From: an uncultured Paenibacillus sp.
Lineage (GTDB): Bacteria > Bacillota > Bacilli > Paenibacillales > Paenibacillaceae
Length of the DNA stretch: 64,000 nucleotides
Direction of reading: 5' to 3'
NCBI GenBank assembly: GCA_937895345.1
Contig: CALAWP010000059.1
Location: forward strand, 41,664-105,663
A model generated the notes under the pieces. That model saw only the letters and a list, made by a program, of their open reading frames with translations, was not told the DNA's origin and made no database searches. Within the stretch, counting starts at the first letter, position 1. The number at the start of each line of letters is the position of its first letter. Below are positions 59,156 through 64,000 of this stretch, piece by piece. A program made the position numbers and the translations under genes.

Positions 59156-61489
59156 ATGTTTAATTATACAGGCATCGAAGAGGCGGTTCGAAAGCTGAAT
59201 CCCCCGCAACGCGAAGCGGTTCAGGCGACGGACGGCCCTTTGCTTATTATGGCCGGGGCGGGCAGCGGCAAGACGCGCGTGCTGACGCACCGCATCGCCT
59301 ATTTGATCGAGAAGAAGCGGGTGGCGCCATGGAGTATTCTGGCCATCACCTTTACGAACAAGGCGGCAAGGGAAATGCAGAACCGGGTCGCCGCTCTTGT
59401 CGGTCCTTCGGGCGGGGACATTTGGGTATCCACGTTCCACTCGATGTGCGTCCGCATTTTGCGCAGGGATATCGACCGGATCGGATTTACGTCCAACTTC
59501 TCCATCCTGGATTCGGCGGACCAGCTGTCGGTCATCCGGGGATGCATGAAGGATCTGAATATCGATACGAAAAAAATCGAGCCCAAAGCCGTTCAGGCGG
59601 CGATCGGCGGCGCGAAAAACGAGCTGATTGCTCCGGAACGGTACGAGGAAAAGGTCGGGGACTATTTTCAAGGCATCGCCGCCAAAGTATACGCCATGTA
59701 TCAACGCCGGTTGAAAAGCAACAACTCCCTCGATTTCGACGACCTCATCATGATGACGATCAAGCTGTTCAAGGAAGTGCCGGAAGTGCTGGAATTTTAC
59801 CAGAACAAGTTCCGTTACATCCATGTCGACGAATATCAGGACACGAACCGGGCGCAATATATGCTGTGCCGGATGCTGGCGGACAAGCATCACAATATTT
59901 GCGTCGTCGGAGACAGCGACCAGTCCATCTACCGATGGAGGGGCGCCGACATTACAAATATCCTCAACTTCGAGAGCGATTATCCCGAGGCGCGGGCCAT
60001 TATGCTGGAGCAAAATTACCGTTCTTCGGCCAATATTTTGGAAGCGGCCAATGCCGTCATCAAGCGGAATACGGGCCGCAAGCCGAAGAAGCTGTGGACC
60101 GATCAGGGGGCGGGCGATCCGATAGCCTTTTATTACGCCGATTCGGAGCATGACGAAGGTTATTACGTAGCCGGACAGATCCGCAAAGCCGTAGGCAAAG
60201 GGCGGAGATATTCGGATCATGCGATTTTGTACCGGACAAATGCCCAGTCCCGCGTAATCGAGGAAATTTTGATCAAATCGGACATCCCTTATCAGATCGT
60301 AGGCGGCATCAAGTTCTACGACCGGAAGGAAATCAAGGACCTGCTCGCTTACTTGCGCCTGGTATCCAATCCGGATGACGATATCAGCCTGGCGCGCATC
60401 ATTAATGTGCCGAAGCGGGGTATCGGGGACACGACGGTGGGCAAGCTGGAAGATGAAGCGCTGCGCCGGGGAACGTCGGTCTACCGGGTGCTGGAGCATT
60501 TGGACGAGCTGGACATCAAGGGCAAAACAAGGTCGCAGCTTGCGGAGTTTTATGAAATGATCCGCAATCTGCGGGCGATGGTCGAGTATTTGTCGGTGAC
60601 GGAGCTGACGGAAAAGGTACTGGAATTGTCGCAGTACCGGCTGGAGCTGCAGCGGGAAAATACGCTGGAGTCCAAAGCCAGAATCGAGAACATCGACGAG
60701 TTTCTGTCCGTCACGATGGACTTCGAGGCGCGCAACGAGGACCGCTCTCTTGTAGCCTTTCTGACGGATCTGGCCTTGATCGCCGATATCGATTCGATGA
60801 ACGATGCCGCGGAAGAAGCGGAGAAGTCGAACGACGCCGTTGTGCTGATGACGATGCACAGCGCCAAGGGGCTGGAGTTTCCGATCGTCTTCATTATCGG
60901 GATGGAGGAATCGGTCTTTCCGCACAGCCGGGCGCTGAACGACAACGAAGAGCTGGAGGAAGAGCGCCGCTTGGCCTATGTCGGCATTACGCGCGCCGAG
61001 GAGCAGCTCTATATGACCTGCGCTCGTACGCGGACGCTGTTCGGCCGGACGGGCATGAACCTTCCTTCGCGGTTTCTGGAGGAAATCCCGGAAAGCGTGA
61101 GGCGGTTGGATTCGTCTGCGGGCGCCGGGGGTGGGTTTGCGCGCGCTTCGGGCCGCTTTGCGCAAGGCGGCGCAGGCGGCGGCGCTCCCGGCTTCGGTTA
61201 CCGGGCGCCTGCCGGGGGCGGCCAATCCGCCGCGCCAAGCGGAAGCGGCGTCCGCGTAAGCACGCCGCTGGATGCGGCCCGCGCCGCCCAGGCGGGCGCG
61301 AAGCAAGCCGGAGCGTCCGTTCCAGGCGATTACGCCGCCGGGGATCGCGTCGCGCACGGCAAATGGGGCGAAGGCGTCATCGTCTCCGTCAAGGGGCAGG
61401 GCAACGAAAGCGAGCTGCAGGTCGCCTTCCCGGCGCCGGTCGGCATCAAGCGGCTGCTCGCCGCGTTTGCGCCGATTACCAAGCTGTAA
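59156..61489 (+). CDS. pcrA: ATP-dependent DNA helicase PcrA
   Basis: This 777-residue SF1 3'-5' helicase acts in repair and in removing RecA and stalled polymerases. Motif I GAGSGKT is at 34-40, Ia is TFTNKAAREM, II is VDEYQDTN, III is VVGDSDQSIYRWRGAD, IV is LEQNYRSS, and V-VI are TMHSAKGLEFPIVF and VGITRAEEQLY. The C-terminal ~150 residues are a Gly/Ala-rich linker and the RNA polymerase-binding Tudor-like patch (GDRVAHGKWGEGVIVSV). ligA follows 37 bp on. Confidence 0.98.
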   Translation: MFNYTGIEEAVRKLNPPQREAVQATDGPLLIMAGAGSGKTRVLTHRIAYLIEKKRVAPWSILAITFTNKAAREMQNRVAALVGPSGGDIWVSTFHSMCVRILRRDIDRIGFTSNFSILDSADQLSVIRGCMKDLNIDTKKIEPKAVQAAIGGAKNELIAPERYEEKVGDYFQGIAAKVYAMYQRRLKSNNSLDFDDLIMMTIKLFKEVPEVLEFYQNKFRYIHVDEYQDTNRAQYMLCRMLADKHHNICVVGDSDQSIYRWRGADITNILNFESDYPEARAIMLEQNYRSSANILEAANAVIKRNTGRKPKKLWTDQGAGDPIAFYYADSEHDEGYYVAGQIRKAVGKGRRYSDHAILYRTNAQSRVIEEILIKSDIPYQIVGGIKFYDRKEIKDLLAYLRLVSNPDDDISLARIINVPKRGIGDTTVGKLEDEALRRGTSVYRVLEHLDELDIKGKTRSQLAEFYEMIRNLRAMVEYLSVTELTEKVLELSQYRLELQRENTLESKARIENIDEFLSVTMDFEARNEDRSLVAFLTDLALIADIDSMNDAAEEAEKSNDAVVLMTMHSAKGLEFPIVFIIGMEESVFPHSRALNDNEELEEERRLAYVGITRAEEQLYMTCARTRTLFGRTGMNLPSRFLEEIPESVRRLDSSAGAGGGFARASGRFAQGGAGGGAPGFGYRAPAGGGQSAAPSGSGVRVSTPLDAARAAQAGAKQAGASVPGDYAAGDRVAHGKWGEGVIVSVKGQGNESELQVAFPAPVGIKRLLAAFAPITKL

Positions 61490-61526
61490 ATCATCTCTCA
61501 TGTATGATAAATAAGGGAGGATCTCC

Positions 61527-63539
61527 GTGAACGCTCAATTGGAACGGATGAAGGAGCTTGCCGCGATTATCGCCGAGCATAATTATTATTATTATACGCT
61601 GGATCAGCCGCAGATCGACGACGCGGATTACGACAAGCTTTACGACGAGCTTGTCGCGCTGGAGAAGGAGACCGGGGTGACGCTGCCCGATTCTCCGACG
61701 GTCCGGGTTGGCGACGAGCTGCTGAGCGGCTTCGAGCAGCATCGTCACAGAGCGCGTCTCTGGAGTCTGGACAAGGCCCAGGATCAAGAGGATCTGCTTG
61801 CGTGGAACGCCCGCGTGCTGAAGGCGATTGCGGATTACAACGCCAAGCATCCGGACGAGGAGCCGCTGCCGGCGCCCGGCTACGCGGTGGAGCTGAAGTT
61901 TGACGGCCTCACGCTCAATTTGACGTACGAGAACGGGCAGCTCGTGCAGGCGGCGACCCGCGGCAACGGCACGGTCGGCGAATCGATTTTGGCGCAAGTC
62001 CGCACGATTCGCTCCGTGCCGCTGTCGATCCCTTTTACGGGCGGATTGATCGAGGTGCAAGGGGAAGGCATTATGGCGCTGTCGGTGCTGTCAAAGTACA
62101 ATGAGACGGCCGAGGAGCCGTTGAAAAACGCCCGCAACGCCGCCGCCGGCGCGCTGCGCAACTTGAACCCGAAGGTAACGGCGGAGCGCCGGCTGGACGC
62201 TTTCTTTTATAATATCGGGTATGCGGAGGGCGTATCCTTCCGGAATCATCAGGAGATGCGGCAGTTTCTGATCGACAATAAATTCAAGGTCAACGCCAAT
62301 ACGACCTACTTCGATTCTATCGAGGAAGTAAGCCGGCAACTGGCAGCCATCGCGGACATGAGGCATACGTTCGACTTTCTGATCGACGGCGCGGTCGTCA
62401 AGCTGACGGATATGCGCACGCGCGAAGCGCTCGGCTATACGGATAAGTTCCCTCGCTGGGCCGTAGCGTTCAAGTTCGAGGCGGAGGAAGCGGCGACCGT
62501 TCTGGAGTCGGTGTCGTGGGAGGTCGGACGCACGGGCAAAATTACGCCGGTCGCCCGGGTAGAAGCGGTCGAGCTGGCGGGCGTTACGGTACAGAACTGT
62601 ACGCTGAACAATATCGGCGATATCGAACGGAAAAACTTGAAGCATGCGCTGGGCACGCTCGTCAATATTCGCCGTTCCAACGACGTCATTCCGGAAATAT
62701 TGGGCAAGGCGGACGACGAGCCGGGCCGCGAGATTGTTTATCCCGAAGCTTGTCCGGCTTGCGGCACCGTTCTGGAGCAGCGGGGCGCTCATCTATTTTG
62801 CAACAACAAGCTGGGCTGCCGGCCGCAGCTGATCGGACGCATTACCCATTTTGCCTCCAGGGACGCAATGGATATCGAATCGTTCAGCATCATGACGGCG
62901 GAGCAGCTGTATGACGAATGCGGCGTACGGGATCCCGCCGATCTGTACGGCTTGACGTTTGACGACTTGATCAAGCTTGAGCGGTTCGGCGAAAAAAAAG
63001 CGCAGAAGCTGCTGGATGCGTTGGAGAAGTCGAAGGATCGCGATTTGGCGGCATTTCTGTTTGCTTTAGGCATTCCGAACACCGGCAAAGCAACGACCAA
63101 AATGCTCGCGGACCATTATCGAAGCCTTGACGCCATTATGAACGCGACGGCGGAGGAGTTGGTGGGCCTGCCGGACATCGGCGGCATCGTGGCGGAAAGC
63201 ATCGTCGGCTTTTTCTGCGATCCCGTAATCGTCGAAAGCATTTCCCGGATGCGCGGTTACGGCGTGAAGGCGGAGGCCGAGCAGGCGGCGGAAGTTAGGC
63301 AGGACAGCCCGTTCAGCGGCAAAACAGTCGTATTGACGGGGACGCTGACCGGCATGACCCGGGACGAGGCGGCTCGCAAGCTCGAAGCGCTCGGCGCCAA
63401 AGTGGCCGGCAGCGTATCCAAGAAGACGGATTACGTGATCGCAGGCGAAAATGCCGGCAGCAAGCTGACCAAAGCGCGCGATTTGGGCGTGACGGTGATC
63501 GAGGACGAAGCTGAGTTTTTGCGGCTGTTGGGCGAATGA
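61527..63539 (+). CDS. ligA: NAD+-dependent DNA ligase
   Basis: The protein has 670 residues. Ia domain (AEHNYYYYTLDQPQIDDADYD) binds NMN. The nucleotidyl-accepting Lys124 is in VELKFDG. The OB-fold follows, then a four-Cys zinc finger (CPACGTVLEQ..CNNKLGC), helix-hairpin-helix repeats (LFALGIPNTGK) and a C-terminal BRCT domain (FSGKTVVLTGTLTGMTRDEA). GTG 61527 has GGGAGG upstream. It seals nicks in replication and repair and is normally essential. Confidence 0.98.
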   Translation: MNAQLERMKELAAIIAEHNYYYYTLDQPQIDDADYDKLYDELVALEKETGVTLPDSPTVRVGDELLSGFEQHRHRARLWSLDKAQDQEDLLAWNARVLKAIADYNAKHPDEEPLPAPGYAVELKFDGLTLNLTYENGQLVQAATRGNGTVGESILAQVRTIRSVPLSIPFTGGLIEVQGEGIMALSVLSKYNETAEEPLKNARNAAAGALRNLNPKVTAERRLDAFFYNIGYAEGVSFRNHQEMRQFLIDNKFKVNANTTYFDSIEEVSRQLAAIADMRHTFDFLIDGAVVKLTDMRTREALGYTDKFPRWAVAFKFEAEEAATVLESVSWEVGRTGKITPVARVEAVELAGVTVQNCTLNNIGDIERKNLKHALGTLVNIRRSNDVIPEILGKADDEPGREIVYPEACPACGTVLEQRGAHLFCNNKLGCRPQLIGRITHFASRDAMDIESFSIMTAEQLYDECGVRDPADLYGLTFDDLIKLERFGEKKAQKLLDALEKSKDRDLAAFLFALGIPNTGKATTKMLADHYRSLDAIMNATAEELVGLPDIGGIVAESIVGFFCDPVIVESISRMRGYGVKAEAEQAAEVRQDSPFSGKTVVLTGTLTGMTRDEAARKLEALGAKVAGSVSKKTDYVIAGENAGSKLTKARDLGVTVIEDEAEFLRLLGE

Positions 63540-63640
63540 AGGCCGTATGATGTGATTGAAAGACTTCGTAGAATGACTTCCTATCCGATAGGATTGTTCC
63601 ATTAATGATGATCGGATAGTTGCGCTGGGTAATTGACATG

Positions 63641-63690
63641 AAGCGGCTGTTTCCGGGCGTAAATAACCTCTGAGACAGCCGGCTTTTATT
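63641..63690 (+). terminator. Terminator of ligA
   Basis: AAGCGGCTGT (63641-63650) pairs with ACAGCCGGCTT (63675-63685, one bulge), followed by TTATT. Confidence 0.6.
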
Positions 63691-63708
63691 AGTGGAAAAA
63701 TATACAAG

Positions 63709-63737
63709 TTGTATTCTGATTTCAGCTGTGGTACATT
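63709..63737 (+). promoter_or_regulatory. rRNA operon promoter P1
   Basis: TTGTAT (63709-63714) and TACATT (63732-63737), 17-bp spacer, upstream of P2 in the usual tandem arrangement. Confidence 0.55.
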
Positions 63738-63803
63738 ATTTCTTGTCGCTTCGAACGACAGCATATCGGCTGAATGATTGCAAAACAAATGCAAAAAAGA
63801 CGC

Positions 63804-63832
63804 TTGACATGATGTCGAGAAGATGATAAAGT
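63804..63832 (+). promoter_or_regulatory. rRNA operon promoter P2
   Basis: Perfect TTGACA (63804-63809) and TAAAGT (63827-63832), 17-bp spacer, preceded by an A-rich stretch that could serve as an UP element. Confidence 0.75.
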
Positions 63833-63866
63833 ATTATCTTGTCACGACGAAAGTTACTGACAAGCA

Positions 63867-63885
63867 AGTTCTTTGAAAACTGAAC
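63867..63885 (+). promoter_or_regulatory. rRNA leader boxA-type antitermination site
   Basis: AGTTCTTTGAAAACTGAAC matches the boxA-containing leader typical of Bacillales rRNA operons, where NusB/NusE load to prevent early termination. Confidence 0.7.
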
Positions 63886-63948
63886 AAATGGAATACGTCA
63901 ATTTTTAATCAAAGCCTAGCTTTGATCTATGAGCAAGTCAAACCAACC

Positions 63949-64000
63949 TTTTTGGAGAGTTTGATCCTGGCTCAGGACGAACGCTGGCGGCGTGCCTAAT
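63949..64000 (+). rRNA. rrs: 16S rRNA, first ~52 nt
   Basis: TTTTTGGAGAGTTTGATCCT and the following GGCTCAGGACGAACGCTGGC are the universal 5' end of Firmicutes 16S rRNA. The gene runs off the right edge of the window. Start is placed by analogy with Bacillus. Confidence 0.97.

Larger units (their letters stand above)
63540..63948 (+). other. ligA-rrn intergenic region
   Basis: The 400-bp gap holds no gene. It contains a CTATCCGAT/ATCGGATAG inverted pair (63580-63588 and 63611-63619), a terminator, two rRNA promoters and the boxA-type leader, listed separately. Confidence 0.7.

Overview
The window looks like the chromosome of a Paenibacillus-type Gram-positive, flagellated, spore-forming bacterium. 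The evidence is a Bacillus-type sigma-D flagellin promoter, an ftsEX-ctpB-minJ cluster, an LPXTG wall protein, pcrB-pcrA-ligA order, a 16S rRNA start of Firmicutes type at the right edge, and mostly GC-rich genes with strong purine-rich ribosome binding sites. The assignment rests on sequence features and gene order only; no search was run.

Layout. 1-8779 is flagellar: the end of fliS, a fliT-like gene, flagellin, and then an AT-rich island with a Maf-like gene, a NeuB lacking its usual C-terminal domain, a NeuA fused to a HAD phosphatase, a zinc-ribbon methyltransferase, a cold-shock gene and an alpha/beta hydrolase. Together these read as a nonulosonic-acid flagellin glycosylation module. 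8828-14246 is housekeeping: hpf, secA, prfB with its programmed frameshift, and a YitT-type membrane protein. 14605-23224 is a complete arginine block, argCJBD then argFGH, behind a promoter with ArgR-like boxes. 23330-24172 is a 51-bp-period palindromic repeat array. 24259-31997 holds a VanW protein and the ftsE-ftsX-M23 peptidase-ctpB-minJ division/envelope cluster. 32307-37680 is a large LPXTG adhesin divergent from a SARP-type response regulator. 37768-42795 is uvrBA with a LexA-like box.

43055-51783 has small metabolic and stress genes: a DUF2759-like membrane protein, a nitroreductase/HxlR divergon, a TIM-barrel sugar isomerase, an HtrA-like protease, a stalk-domain protein and a U32/RlhA-like protein. 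51770-54367 is the strangest part: decayed copies of the U32 gene end, a nested inverted-repeat element, an AAC(3)-like gene with an attenuator-like leader, a G-rich tract, and a second 51-bp palindromic array. 54636-57149 is an ECF sigma operon. 57305-63539 is pcrB, two small exosporium-like or hypothetical genes, pcrA and ligA. The window ends in the promoters, leader and first ~50 bases of an rRNA operon.

The most unusual signal is the pair of arrays at 23330-24172 and 53477-54367. They share a 51-bp period and an imperfectly palindromic ~26-bp core, lie in opposite orientation 29 kb apart, carry locally homogenised spacers, and have no cas genes nearby. The second is the AT-rich glycosylation island.
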